This document shows positions 1-8,804 of a stretch of 64,000 bases of DNA, piece by piece (position 1 is the stretch's first letter; each line of letters begins with the position of its first letter). The position numbers and the translations under genes are program-made. Below the pieces are notes generated by a model, which saw only the letters and a list, made by a program, of their open reading frames with translations, made no database searches and was not told the origin of the DNA. The DNA lies in NCBI GenBank assembly GCA_023404095.1, contig JAEYDD010000074.1:62001-126000 (forward strand), in the 5' to 3' direction. The DNA is from Pseudomonadota bacterium. GTDB taxonomy: Bacteria > Pseudomonadota > Alphaproteobacteria > Rhizobiales > Rhizobiaceae.

Positions 1-1
1 C

Positions 2-511
2 AAGGCCGAGATCGGCAACTGGCGCTGGGCGGGCGTGCCTTTCTACATCCGCACCGGAAAGCGCATGGCCAACCGCGTCTCCGAGATCGTGATCACCTTC
101 AAGCCGATCCCGCATTCGATCTTCGAACCGGCCGCGGGACGCATCGAGGCCAACCAGCTGATCATCCGGCTCCAGCCGGACGAGGGCGTCAAGCAGTGGC
201 TGATGATCAAGGATCCGGGTCCGGGCGGGATGCGGCTGCGCAACGTCTCGCTCGACATGACCTTCGCCGAGGCTTTCGAAACGCGCAACGCGGATGCCTA
301 TGAGCGCCTGCTGCTCGACGTCGTGCGTTCGAACCAGACGCTGTTCATGCGCCGCGACGAGGTGGAGGCCGCCTGGCGCTGGGTCGATCCGATCCTCAAG
401 GCGTGGGACAGCACCGGACAGACGCCGCAGGGCTACACCGCCGGGACCTGGGGCCCGAGCCAGGCCATCGCGCTGATAGAACGCGACGGCCGCACATGGC
501 ACGAAAGCTGA
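2..511 (+). CDS. zwf: Glucose-6-phosphate 1-dehydrogenase, C-terminal part (cut by window edge)
   Basis: This is the last 169 codons of zwf; the reading frame is open from base 2, so the start lies outside the window. The enzyme oxidises glucose 6-phosphate to 6-phosphogluconolactone with NAD(P)+ in the cytoplasm. The visible part has the family's C-terminal segments: the VPFYIRTGKRM strand near the beginning, a FKPIPHSIF stretch, IRLQPDEG, the AYERLLLD block and the closing WRWVDPILKAW followed by a YTAGTWGP tail. pgl starts 8 bases after the stop, so the two are probably co-transcribed. The order zwf-pgl-edd beside the agl operon is a known Sinorhizobium arrangement and routes glucose released from alpha-glucosides into the Entner-Doudoroff pathway. 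Confidence 0.96.
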   Translation, partial: KAEIGNWRWAGVPFYIRTGKRMANRVSEIVITFKPIPHSIFEPAAGRIEANQLIIRLQPDEGVKQWLMIKDPGPGGMRLRNVSLDMTFAEAFETRNADAYERLLLDVVRSNQTLFMRRDEVEAAWRWVDPILKAWDSTGQTPQGYTAGTWGPSQAIALIERDGRTWHES

Positions 512-519
512 GGCGGGGC

Positions 520-1218
520 ATGGCTACGAAAACCCACGAATTCGCCGATGCGGCCTCACTGGCGCAAAATCTGGCCGACGCCGTCGCCTCGGTGCTGAAG
601 GTCGCGATCGCCGAACGCGGCGCGGCGACCATCGCCGTTTCCGGCGGCTCCACGCCGAAACGGTTCTTCCAGGCGCTGTCGACGCGCAAGCTCGACTGGT
701 CGAAGGTCACCGTGACGCTGGTCGACGAGCGGTTCGTGCCGGCGGACAATCCGCGCTCGAACCACCTGCTTGTCGCCGACAACCTGCTGCAGGGTGAGGC
801 TGCCAGCGCGCGGTTCCTGCCGCTCTATCACTCCGCCGCCACCGCGGACGAGGCGGCAAAGGTCGCAAGCGCCGCCATCGCGAGCCTGCCTGTGCCTTTC
901 GACGTGGTCATCCTCGGGATGGGCAATGACGGCCACACCGCTTCCTTCTTCCCCGGCGGCGACCGTCTGGTTGAGGCGCTTTCGAGCGCCACGCCGCGTG
1001 GCGTCATCACCATGGAAGCCGAAGGTGCCGGCGAGACCCGACTGACGCTGACCTTCTCCAGCCTGCAGGACGCCCATTTCCTCGTGCTGCATATCGAGGG
1101 GCAGGCAAAGAAGGACACACTGGAAAACGCACTTGCCGATGGCGAGGAGAAAGACATGCCGGTGCGGGCGGTCCTGCGCCGGGCCGCCACGCCCGTCGAC
1201 ATCTACTGGGCGCCCTAG
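520..1218 (+). CDS. pgl: 6-phosphogluconolactonase
   Basis: A 232-residue SugarP_isomerase-fold enzyme that hydrolyses 6-phosphogluconolactone to 6-phosphogluconate. The ATG at 520 is chosen because homology begins just after it (EFADAASLAQNLADAV); an in-frame extension back to 403 would run through the end of zwf. Family motifs are clear: the phosphate-binding AVSGGSTPKRFF loop near residue 40, VDERFVPADNPRSNHLL near 70, and the GMGNDGHTASFFPG signature near 130. Length is normal for the short bacterial Pgl type. It lies between zwf (8-bp gap) and edd (153-bp gap). Confidence 0.96.
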   Translation: MATKTHEFADAASLAQNLADAVASVLKVAIAERGAATIAVSGGSTPKRFFQALSTRKLDWSKVTVTLVDERFVPADNPRSNHLLVADNLLQGEAASARFLPLYHSAATADEAAKVASAAIASLPVPFDVVILGMGNDGHTASFFPGGDRLVEALSSATPRGVITMEAEGAGETRLTLTFSSLQDAHFLVLHIEGQAKKDTLENALADGEEKDMPVRAVLRRAATPVDIYWAP

Positions 1219-1371
1219 CGCCCACTCCTGCCTTGCGGGCCGTTGCGCCCGGCACAAGGCGAAAGCCGAAGGGTGCCACATCGCATCCCGCAGGCCTTAC
1301 GCATCGGACCGCCCGAGAGGGCGTTTCGATGGCGCGTGATCATTGCAAACGAGCGAAATCAGGATAATCCC

Positions 1372-3192
1372 ATGTCCGCCGATGCCCGTATTGAAGCCAT
1401 TACTGCCAGAATCGTCGAGCGCTCGAAGCCCTTTCGGGAGCCCTATCTGGATCGTGTTCGCGCCGCCGCCTCCCAGGGCGTACACCGCTCCGTCCTCAGT
1501 TGCGGCAACCTCGCACACGGCTTTGCGGTCTGTTCCCCCGCCGAGAAAACGGCGCTGGCAGGCGACCGCGTCCCCAATCTCGGCATCATCACCTCCTACA
1601 ACGACATGCTTTCGGCGCATCAGCCGTTCGAGAGCTACCCGGCGCTGATCCGCGAAGCCGCGCGGCAGGCCGGTGGGGTGGCGCAGGTCGCAGGCGGCGT
1701 GCCGGCCATGTGCGACGGCGTCACGCAGGGCCAGCCCGGCATGGAGCTGTCGCTTTTCTCGCGCGACCTGATCGCAATGGCGGCCGGCGTCGGGCTTTCG
1801 CACAACATGTTCGACGCCATCGTCTATCTGGGTGTCTGCGACAAGATCGTCCCGGGTCTGACGATCGCCGCGCTGACGTTCGGGCACCTGCCCGCCGTCT
1901 TCATCCCCGCCGGCCCCATGACCTCCGGCCTGCCCAACGACGAGAAGGCGCGGGTGCGGCAGCTCTTTGCCGAGGGCAAGGTCGGCCGCGCCGAGCTCCT
2001 GGAAGCCGAATCCAAGTCCTATCACGGGCCCGGCACCTGTACGTTCTACGGTACGGCGAATTCGAACCAGATGCTGATGGAGATCATGGGCTTCCATATG
2101 CCCGGCGCCTCCTTCGTCAATCCTGGCACGCCGCTCCGTGATGCGCTGACCAAGGAAGCCTCCAAGCGCGCGCTGGCAATCACGGCGCAGGGCAACGAGT
2201 TTACGCCGGCCGGTGAAATGATCGACGAGCGCTCGATCGTCAACGGCGTCGTCGGACTGCATGCTACCGGCGGCTCGACCAACCACACCATGCACCTGAT
2301 CGCGATGGCGCGCGCGGCGGGCATCGTTCTGACGTGGCAGGATATTTCCGAGCTTTCCGACATCGTGCCGCTGCTGGCACGCGTCTATCCGAACGGGCTT
2401 GCCGACGTGAACCATTTCCATGCGGCCGGCGGAATGGGTTTCCTCATCAAGGAACTGCTCAAGGCCGGATATCTGCATGACGACGTGCGCACAGTCTACG
2501 GCCAGGGCCTTCATGCCTACACGATCGAGCCCAGGCTGGGCGAGGACGGCAATGTTCGCCGCGAGCCGGCGCCGCATGTCAGCCACGATCCGAAGGTTCT
2601 CGCCAGCATCGAGCACCCGTTCCAGCACACGGGCGGGCTGAAGATGCTATCCGGCAATCTCGGCAAGGCGGTCATCAAGACCTCGGCGGTCAAGCCGGAG
2701 CGCCACGTCATCGAGGCGCCGGCCAAGGTCTTCCATGACCAGGCGGAGCTGAACGCAGCCTTCAAGTCGGGCGAACTGGAAGGCGATTTCATCGCCGTCG
2801 TGCGCTTCCAGGGCCCGAAGGCCAACGGCATGCCGGAACTGCACAAGCTGACGACCGTTCTCGGCATCCTGCAGGATCGCGGGCAGACCGTGGCGCTGCT
2901 GACCGATGGGCGCATGTCAGGTGCATCCGGCAAGGTGCCGGCGGCGATCCACATCACGCCGGAGGCGATCGACGGCGGCCCGATCGCCCGCATCCGCAAT
3001 GGAGACATGATCCGGCTGGATGCCGTCAAGGGGACCATAGACGTGCTGGAGGATGCGGCCGTCTTCGCAGCCCGGCCATTGGCGACGGCGGATCTCTCCG
3101 CCAACGAATTCGGAATGGGGCGTGAGCTGTTTGCCTCGTTCCGTGCCATTGCCGGCCCTGCCGACCAGGGCGCGAGCGTCCTGTTCGCCTGA
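1372..3192 (+). CDS. edd: 6-phosphogluconate dehydratase (Entner-Doudoroff)
   Basis: A 606-residue dehydratase of the IlvD/Edd family that converts 6-phosphogluconate to 2-keto-3-deoxy-6-phosphogluconate. Visible signatures are the cysteine motifs expected to hold the Fe-S cluster (MCDGVTQGQPGMELSLFSRD near residue 117, GVCDKIVPG near 155) and the C-terminal DGRMSGASGKVPAAIHITPEA block. The ATG at 1372 is preferred: homology starts immediately (ARIEAITARIVERSKPFREPYL), and the longer in-frame extension to 1243 has non-conserved, Arg-rich sequence. The 153-bp gap after pgl may carry its own promoter. The partner aldolase gene eda is not in the window. Confidence 0.97.
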   Translation: MSADARIEAITARIVERSKPFREPYLDRVRAAASQGVHRSVLSCGNLAHGFAVCSPAEKTALAGDRVPNLGIITSYNDMLSAHQPFESYPALIREAARQAGGVAQVAGGVPAMCDGVTQGQPGMELSLFSRDLIAMAAGVGLSHNMFDAIVYLGVCDKIVPGLTIAALTFGHLPAVFIPAGPMTSGLPNDEKARVRQLFAEGKVGRAELLEAESKSYHGPGTCTFYGTANSNQMLMEIMGFHMPGASFVNPGTPLRDALTKEASKRALAITAQGNEFTPAGEMIDERSIVNGVVGLHATGGSTNHTMHLIAMARAAGIVLTWQDISELSDIVPLLARVYPNGLADVNHFHAAGGMGFLIKELLKAGYLHDDVRTVYGQGLHAYTIEPRLGEDGNVRREPAPHVSHDPKVLASIEHPFQHTGGLKMLSGNLGKAVIKTSAVKPERHVIEAPAKVFHDQAELNAAFKSGELEGDFIAVVRFQGPKANGMPELHKLTTVLGILQDRGQTVALLTDGRMSGASGKVPAAIHITPEAIDGGPIARIRNGDMIRLDAVKGTIDVLEDAAVFAARPLATADLSANEFGMGRELFASFRAIAGPADQGASVLFA

Positions 3193-3237
3193 CGACGCGC
3201 CTGGATCGACCCCGCCTGTGATTGCGCGGCTGCCGTC

Positions 3238-3651
3238 TCAGCCGTAGATGTCGAGCGTCCGGTTGCGATGGTTCGGATGGGTCGAATAGACGAAGGCGCG
3301 GTTCAGGTCCTTGTCGGTCAACAACCGGAGGAAACGCGCCTCGACGATGTCGTTGGCGTGAACGCGCTGCGCAAGGCAGCCTATCATCGGGATGCGGGCA
3401 CTGACGATGTCGAGATAGAAGTTTCTCGGCAGGTTGAACTTGGTCGTCAACTTCAGGACCGCGCCGCTGCGCGAGAGCTTGATGATCTGGCAGCGCCGGG
3501 AAACAAGATTAACGATGCCGCCATTTTCCGTGAACTCGAGGCGAGCCTCGTTGCAGGTATCCTCCATCGGGAAGTTCTTTTCCCGGTCGTACATGAAGGA
3601 TTCTTCCTTGTTCAGGTAGTTCGTACGATGCTGCAAGAACTGCATGCTCAT
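3238..3651 (-). CDS. Small PilZ-like protein
   Basis: About 137 residues with the ATG at 3651; another ATG lies at 3645 and a longer form could begin at 3723. The second half, from about residue 40, resembles the short PilZ-type proteins common in Rhizobiaceae: a beta-rich stretch around LVSRRCQIIKLSRSGAVLKL, where SRSGA corresponds to the D/NxSxxG strand of PilZ domains, then FYLDIVSARIPMIGCLAQRVHANDIVEARF. A clean N-terminal RxxxR motif, needed for cyclic di-GMP binding, is not obvious, so nucleotide binding is uncertain. The gene sits alone between the convergent edd and the end of aglK. A link to motility would be inference from the PilZ fold only. Confidence 0.7.
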   Translation of the reverse strand: MSMQFLQHRTNYLNKEESFMYDREKNFPMEDTCNEARLEFTENGGIVNLVSRRCQIIKLSRSGAVLKLTTKFNLPRNFYLDIVSARIPMIGCLAQRVHANDIVEARFLRLLTDKDLNRAFVYSTHPNHRNRTLDIYG

Positions 3652-3752
3652 TTCGGTATTCCCAAGCCTTCCCCGTGCTCGGAAGCTAGGAGAAGAACCG
3701 TTAAGATGCAGTTGCCCGCGCATCCCCAGAATCCACCCCCTGTTCCGGATCG

Positions 3753-4844
3753 CTACAGCGCACGATAGCTGCGGCCTTCCTTGTCGAAGAGGTGAAGCTT
3801 GCTGCGCTCGGCGGAAAAACGCACCCTGTCGCCGCGCTGTACGGCGCGGATGCCGGGGATCTTCGCGATGATCGGCTCGCCTTCGACAAGGCCCTCGATG
3901 TAGAGCAGCGTCACCTCGCCCAAAGCCTCAACGATCGCCACCGTTCCTTCGAACAGAAAGTCTTCGCCTGTGGTGATCTGCAGGTCTTCCGGACGGACAC
4001 CGAAGCTCGCATCTTTGGCCCGCTCGCCGTCTTGCGTGCGGATGTCCAGCGTCGTCTTCATGCCGCCCTTGAGCTCCACGGTGGTCGCCTCGCCGGTCGT
4101 GACGATCTTCGCCGGAATGACGTTCATGGCGGGAGAGCCGATGAAGCGGGCGACGAAGAGATTGGCGGGGCGCTCGTAGAGTTCCAGCGGCGCGCCCACC
4201 TGCTCGATGTGCCCGGCAGAGAGCACGACGATCCGATCCGCCAGCGTCATCGCCTCGACCTGATCGTGCGTGACGTAGATCATCGTCGTGCCGGCCATGC
4301 GTTCGGACAACTTGGCGATCTCGATGCGGGTGGCGACGCGCAGCGCCGCGTCGAGATTGGACAAGGGCTCGTCGAACAGGAAGACCTTGGGGTTGCGGCA
4401 GATGGCGCGACCGATCGCCACGCGCTGGCGCTGTCCGCCGGAAAGCGCCTTCGGCAGCCTGTCGAGATACTTCGTCAGTTGCAGGGTTTCGGCTGCGGAC
4501 CGGACTCGGCGGTCGATCTCTTCCTTGCTTTCCTTGGCGATCCGCATGCCGAACGCCATGTTGTCGTAGACGGTCATGTGCGGGTAGAGCGCATAAGACT
4601 GGAACACCATGGCGATGCCCCGCTTGGAGGGCGGCACGTCGTTCACCCTCTCCCCATCGATCATCATGTCACCGCCGGTAATGTCCTCCAGACCGGCGAT
4701 CATCCGCAGAAGCGTCGACTTCCCGCAGCCGGACGGGCCGACAAAGACGATGAACTCGCCTTCCTTGATGTCGAGGTCGATCCCGTGGATCACGTCGACC
4801 GCGCCATAGGACTTGCGGATATCCTTCAGTACCAGTCCGGTCAT
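3753..4844 (-). CDS. aglK: Alpha-glucoside ABC transporter ATP-binding protein
   Basis: A 363-residue ATPase of the MalK/UgpC subfamily that powers alpha-glucoside uptake. Walker A (GPSGCGKST) is at residues 36-44, the LSGGQ signature near 134, Walker B (VFLFDEP) near 157, and the switch His in YVTHDQVEAMTLADR. A C-terminal MalK-type OB domain follows from about residue 235 and contains FGVRPEDL. The ATG at 4844 is chosen because the family's N-terminus starts there and an AAAGGGGAG-type ribosome site precedes it. It is the last gene of aglEFGAK, 20 bases after aglA. Confidence 0.95.
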   Translation of the reverse strand: MTGLVLKDIRKSYGAVDVIHGIDLDIKEGEFIVFVGPSGCGKSTLLRMIAGLEDITGGDMMIDGERVNDVPPSKRGIAMVFQSYALYPHMTVYDNMAFGMRIAKESKEEIDRRVRSAAETLQLTKYLDRLPKALSGGQRQRVAIGRAICRNPKVFLFDEPLSNLDAALRVATRIEIAKLSERMAGTTMIYVTHDQVEAMTLADRIVVLSAGHIEQVGAPLELYERPANLFVARFIGSPAMNVIPAKIVTTGEATTVELKGGMKTTLDIRTQDGERAKDASFGVRPEDLQITTGEDFLFEGTVAIVEALGEVTLLYIEGLVEGEPIIAKIPGIRAVQRGDRVRFSAERSKLHLFDKEGRSYRAL

Positions 4845-4864
4845 GCTACTCCCCTTTCTTCTGA

Positions 4865-6538
4865 TTATGCGAACCGGGCGAAGAACGCGCCCCATGCGCC
4901 GAGCGCGATCGTGGTGTCCTTCAGTCTGCCGTCAAAGCCGTGGTCTTCCAAGATCGCGATGGGTGCGGCCGGACGGTCCACCTCGCACGCTTCGCCGCTC
5001 ATGTTGAAGAGGCACAGGATGCGCTCGTTGCCGTGGCTGCGGACGAGGGAAACCACGGGGCCCTTTGCGGGTGCGAACTCGATCTCGCCCTTGACGAGGG
5101 CCGGGTGCAGTCTGCGGAAGGCGAGGAAGCGGCGGTAGTGGTTGAGCACCGAAGCCGGGTCCTTCTCCTGTTCGGAAACCGCAGCACTCAGATGCGCCGA
5201 AGGGACCGGAAGCCACGGTTTCCCGGTGGTGAAGCCACCATTGATGGCGGCGCCGTCCCATGGCATCGGCGTGCGGCAGCCGTCCCGCCCCTTGAAGTCC
5301 GGCCAGAACTGGATGCCGTAGGGATCCTGCAGATCCTCATAGGCGAGCTCCGCCTCCGGCAATGCCAGTTCCTCGCCCTGGTAGATGCAGACCGAGCCGC
5401 GCAGCGACATCAGCAGCGACGCCAGGAGCTTGGCGTGCGCGGCGTGATCGGCCACGCCTGCGCCCCACCGGCTGACATGGCGCACGACGTCGTGGTTTGA
5501 GAAGGCCCAGCAGACCCAGCCGTCTGGTGCCGACCGTTCCAGCGCATGCTGCACGTCGGCAATCGTCTCGGGCGTGGGGGCGTCCGGCGCCAGGAACTCG
5601 AAGGCGTAGCACATCTGCATCTTGTCGCCGCCGGAGGTGTATTCGCCGGCGATCTCCAGGCCGCGCTGGCTGTCGCCCACCTCGCCGACGGCGGCGATCG
5701 CCGGAAACTCGTCCATCAGCGCACGGAAACGCTTCAGGAATTCGAGATTCTCCGGCCGGTTCTTGTCGTAGAGATGCTCCTGGTAATTGTAGGGATTCAC
5801 CGCGGGTGCGGTCTGGGCATTGCGCCGTTCGGGCGCAAGCGAAGGATTGTCGCGCAATTCCCTGTCGTGGAAGTAGAAGTTGATCGTATCCAGCCGGAAG
5901 CCGTCGACCCCGCGCGTCAGCCAGAAGCGGGCGACAGACAGCAATGCGTCCTGCACTTCCGGATTGTGCAGGTTCAGGTCGGGCTGCGAGGTCAGGAAGT
6001 TGTGCATGTAGTATTGCAGCCGGGTCGGGTCCCATTGCCAGGCCGAACCGCCGAAGATCGACAGCCAGTTGTTCGGCGGCGTGCCGTCCGGCCTGGAATC
6101 GGCCCACACGTACCAGTCCGCCTTCGCATTCGTCCGGCTCGACCGGCTTTCCATAAACCAGGGGTGCTTGTCGGAGGTGTGCGACAGGACCAGGTCGATC
6201 ATCACGCGGATGCCGAGCCGGTGGGCCTCGGCGACCACGGTATCGAAATCCTCGAGCGTTCCGAAGATCGGATCGACGTCCTCGTAGTTGGAGACGTCGT
6301 AGCCGAAATCCTTCATGGGCGAGGTGAAGAAGGGCGAGATCCAGATCGCGTCCACACCCAGCGATGCAATGTGGGGCAGGCGCTCGGCAATGCCCTTCAT
6401 GTCGCCGATGCCGTCGCCGTTGGTGTCCTGGTAGGATCGCGGATAGATCTGGTAGATCACCGCGCCACGCCACCAGTCCTTGTCGACCGCGGGCAGGGAT
6501 GCATTCGTCGTCGTCATCTGTAGGTCCTGTGTTTGCAT
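4865..6538 (-). CDS. aglA: Alpha-glucosidase, GH13 family
   Basis: A 557-residue cytoplasmic GH13 hydrolase that splits imported alpha-glucosides such as sucrose, maltose or trehalose-type sugars. The (beta/alpha)8 motifs are present in order: WWRGAVIYQIYPRSYQDTNGDG at the start, DLVLSHTSD, GFRLDTINF with the nucleophile Asp, AVGEVGD with the acid/base Glu, and FSNHDVVR with the transition-state Asp. The ATG at 6538 lies 6 bases after the aglG stop. A second ATG at 6517 has a better AGGACC ribosome site and may be the true start, shortening the protein by 7 residues. The glucose produced would feed the zwf-pgl-edd genes at the left of the window. Confidence 0.94.
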   Translation of the reverse strand: MQTQDLQMTTTNASLPAVDKDWWRGAVIYQIYPRSYQDTNGDGIGDMKGIAERLPHIASLGVDAIWISPFFTSPMKDFGYDVSNYEDVDPIFGTLEDFDTVVAEAHRLGIRVMIDLVLSHTSDKHPWFMESRSSRTNAKADWYVWADSRPDGTPPNNWLSIFGGSAWQWDPTRLQYYMHNFLTSQPDLNLHNPEVQDALLSVARFWLTRGVDGFRLDTINFYFHDRELRDNPSLAPERRNAQTAPAVNPYNYQEHLYDKNRPENLEFLKRFRALMDEFPAIAAVGEVGDSQRGLEIAGEYTSGGDKMQMCYAFEFLAPDAPTPETIADVQHALERSAPDGWVCWAFSNHDVVRHVSRWGAGVADHAAHAKLLASLLMSLRGSVCIYQGEELALPEAELAYEDLQDPYGIQFWPDFKGRDGCRTPMPWDGAAINGGFTTGKPWLPVPSAHLSAAVSEQEKDPASVLNHYRRFLAFRRLHPALVKGEIEFAPAKGPVVSLVRSHGNERILCLFNMSGEACEVDRPAAPIAILEDHGFDGRLKDTTIALGAWGAFFARFA

Positions 6539-6544
6539 TGTGCG

Positions 6545-7690
6545 TCAGCCGCCCTTGACCGACCCGGCCAGCAGGCCGCGCACGAGGTAGCGCTGCAGGG
6601 CGAAGAAGACGATCAGGGGGACGATAATGGTGATGAAGGCCGACGCCGTCAGGATTTCCCAGTTACCGCCGCGCGAGCCGAGGAGGTTGACGAGGCGACC
6701 GGTGAGTACCAGTTCCTCGTTGCCGGTGCCGAGGAAGACGATGGCGACCAGGAGGTCGTTCCAGGTCCAGAGGAACTGGAAGATGGCGAACGACGCCAAT
6801 GCCGGAAACGACAGCGGCAGGATGATCTTGACGAAGATGTCGAAATCGCTGGCCCCGTCGACCCTTGCGGATTCCATGATCTCCTTGGGCAGGCCGGCCA
6901 TGTAGTTTCTCAGCAGATAGATGGCGAGCGGCAGGCCGAAGCCCATGTGCGCCAGCCAGATGCCGACGTAGGTCTTTGCCGGGACGCCGAGGAAGGCGCC
7001 GACACCGTTATAGAGTTTCAAAAGCGGGATCAGCGACATCTGCAACGGCACGACCAGCAGGCCCACGACGACTGCGATCAGGATTGCACGTCCGGGAAAC
7101 CGCATCCAGGCGAGCGCATAGGCGCAGAAGGCCGCGACCAGGATCGGGATGATCGTCGCCGGGATTGCGACCGTCAGCGAGTTGATGAAGGACTGGCCGA
7201 TCCCCTCCGCGCGCAGCACCTCGCGATAGTTGTCGAGCGTGAACCGCGGCGGTATGGCGGCCGTGAAGAAGATGCGTTGGCCGCGCGTGCCTTCCATGCG
7301 GGTGTCCGAGACGATCTCGAAAGCACCGTCCGCCTGCACGGTCAGCCGCTCGCCGTCGTTCAATTCCGCGGTCTCTCCAGGCTGGAAGGCGGCAGGCTCG
7401 CGGCTGTTGAAGCCGAAGGCGGACACCTCGGCCTGCTGCCCCTCCATCAGATTGCCGGCCACGACGAACTTGCCGTCGCGTTCGACCTGGGTCTCCGGCG
7501 ACGGGGCGCGGTAGACGAGGTTCTGGCTCGACGTGGAAAGGGCGGTCCACCACCCGGAGACGGCGAGTTGGTCCTTGTCGCGAAGGGAGGAGATCAACAG
7601 GCCCGCGGTCGGCAGCGTCCAGAGCGCGACAAGCAGCAGGACAGACAGGTGAACGACGATGGTGAGCGGTGATCTGGTGGTTCCGGACAT
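6545..7690 (-). CDS. aglG: Alpha-glucoside ABC transporter permease (MalG-type)
   Basis: A 381-residue inner-membrane permease of the MalG/carbohydrate family. One membrane helix lies near residues 10-32. A long extracytoplasmic stretch (about residues 40-150) follows, then the core helices. The EAA loop that contacts AglK reads ESARVDGASDFDIFVKIILPLS near residue 290. The large periplasmic insertion is usual for AglG-type permeases. It ends 6 bases before aglA and starts one base after the aglF stop, consistent with translational coupling within aglEFGAK. Confidence 0.94.
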   Translation of the reverse strand: MSGTTRSPLTIVVHLSVLLLVALWTLPTAGLLISSLRDKDQLAVSGWWTALSTSSQNLVYRAPSPETQVERDGKFVVAGNLMEGQQAEVSAFGFNSREPAAFQPGETAELNDGERLTVQADGAFEIVSDTRMEGTRGQRIFFTAAIPPRFTLDNYREVLRAEGIGQSFINSLTVAIPATIIPILVAAFCAYALAWMRFPGRAILIAVVVGLLVVPLQMSLIPLLKLYNGVGAFLGVPAKTYVGIWLAHMGFGLPLAIYLLRNYMAGLPKEIMESARVDGASDFDIFVKIILPLSFPALASFAIFQFLWTWNDLLVAIVFLGTGNEELVLTGRLVNLLGSRGGNWEILTASAFITIIVPLIVFFALQRYLVRGLLAGSVKGG

Positions 7691-7691
7691 C

Positions 7692-8702
7692 TCAGTGACC
7701 TCCCGTCTCGCGCATAGCGTTGCGGATGTTCCAGATCATGATCGGCACGACGAGGACCATGATGACGACCGCGATTGCCGCCCCCCGGCCGAAATCGCCG
7801 CCGCCGCGGAACATCCAGTCGAACATGAGGTTGGCGAGCACCTGCGTCTGCCACTGACCGTTGGTCATGGCGAGTACGATGTCGAAGACCTTGAGCACGA
7901 GAATGGTGATCGTCGTCCAGACGACGGCGATCGTGCCCCAGATCTGCGGGATCATGATCTTGAAGAAGATCTGCAGCCCGTTGGCACCATCGATGACGGC
8001 CGCCTCCAGCGTTTCCTCCGGAATCCCGCGCAGGGCCGCCGAGAGGATCACCATCGCAAAGCCGGTCTGGATCCAGATCAGGATGACCATGAGAAAGAAG
8101 TTGTTCCAGAAGGGCAGCGTGATCCAGGCCTCCGGGGAGCCGCCGAAATAGGTGACGATCGCGTTGAGGATGCCGATCTGCTCGCTGCCTTCGGCACGAT
8201 AGTCGTAGACGAACTTCCATATGACGGCGGCGCCGACAAACGAGATTGCCATGGGCATGAAAATCAACGTCTTGGCGATATTGCCCCACCAGATCCGGTC
8301 CGTCAGCGCGGCGATGACCAGGCCGAAGAAGGTCGAAAGCGCCGGCACCACAAGCAGCCAGAGGAAGTTGTTGAAGATCGACTGGCGGAACTCGCCGTCA
8401 CCGAGCATCCAGAAGAAATTCGAAAGGCCGACGACGTTCTCCCCCGAACGGTCATGGAAGCTGAGACGGACGGACTCGAAGACCGGATAGACGAGGTAGA
8501 TCGCCAGCGCCAGCAGCGCCGGCAGCATGAACAGCCACGGGCGGATCGCGTTGGTGGTTCTCAGGTTCTGCGAAGCCTTCGCACCGGACAGGCCCTTGGA
8601 CGGGAAGATGGCGTCCAGGATCCAGTTGGTCGCGAAGAAGTAGAAGGCGCAGGCCAGCACGCCCGCAAGCATCGTGACGATGGCAAATACCAGCTGATTC
8701 AA
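7692..8702 (-). CDS. aglF: Alpha-glucoside ABC transporter permease (MalF-type)
   Basis: A 336-residue permease with several hydrophobic segments (residues 4-30 and 52-75, then five more). Its EAA loop (EEtLEAAVIDGANGLQIF form) lies near residue 230. It pairs with AglG to make the membrane channel. The start codon is TTG at 8702; a strong GGAGGAGGGG ribosome site 3 bases upstream supports it. The gene follows aglE after a 102-bp gap, long enough for a processing or attenuation hairpin that leaves binding protein in excess, as in other sugar operons. Confidence 0.93.
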   Translation of the reverse strand: MNQLVFAIVTMLAGVLACAFYFFATNWILDAIFPSKGLSGAKASQNLRTTNAIRPWLFMLPALLALAIYLVYPVFESVRLSFHDRSGENVVGLSNFFWMLGDGEFRQSIFNNFLWLLVVPALSTFFGLVIAALTDRIWWGNIAKTLIFMPMAISFVGAAVIWKFVYDYRAEGSEQIGILNAIVTYFGGSPEAWITLPFWNNFFLMVILIWIQTGFAMVILSAALRGIPEETLEAAVIDGANGLQIFFKIMIPQIWGTIAVVWTTITILVLKVFDIVLAMTNGQWQTQVLANLMFDWMFRGGGDFGRGAAIAVVIMVLVVPIMIWNIRNAMRETGGH

Positions 8703-8804
8703 GTTCCCCTCCTCCGGAGCGCAAGGCCTGTCTCGGGTGATCGGGCCCGATGGTAACGCCGGGCCACGACTGCGGCCGGCGCCTTGCGGCGCCGGCGGCC
8801 TCGA

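Noticed and set aside
1297..2628. A 443-codon minus-strand frame opposite edd
   Set aside because: Complement of edd; long only because high-GC DNA has few stops.
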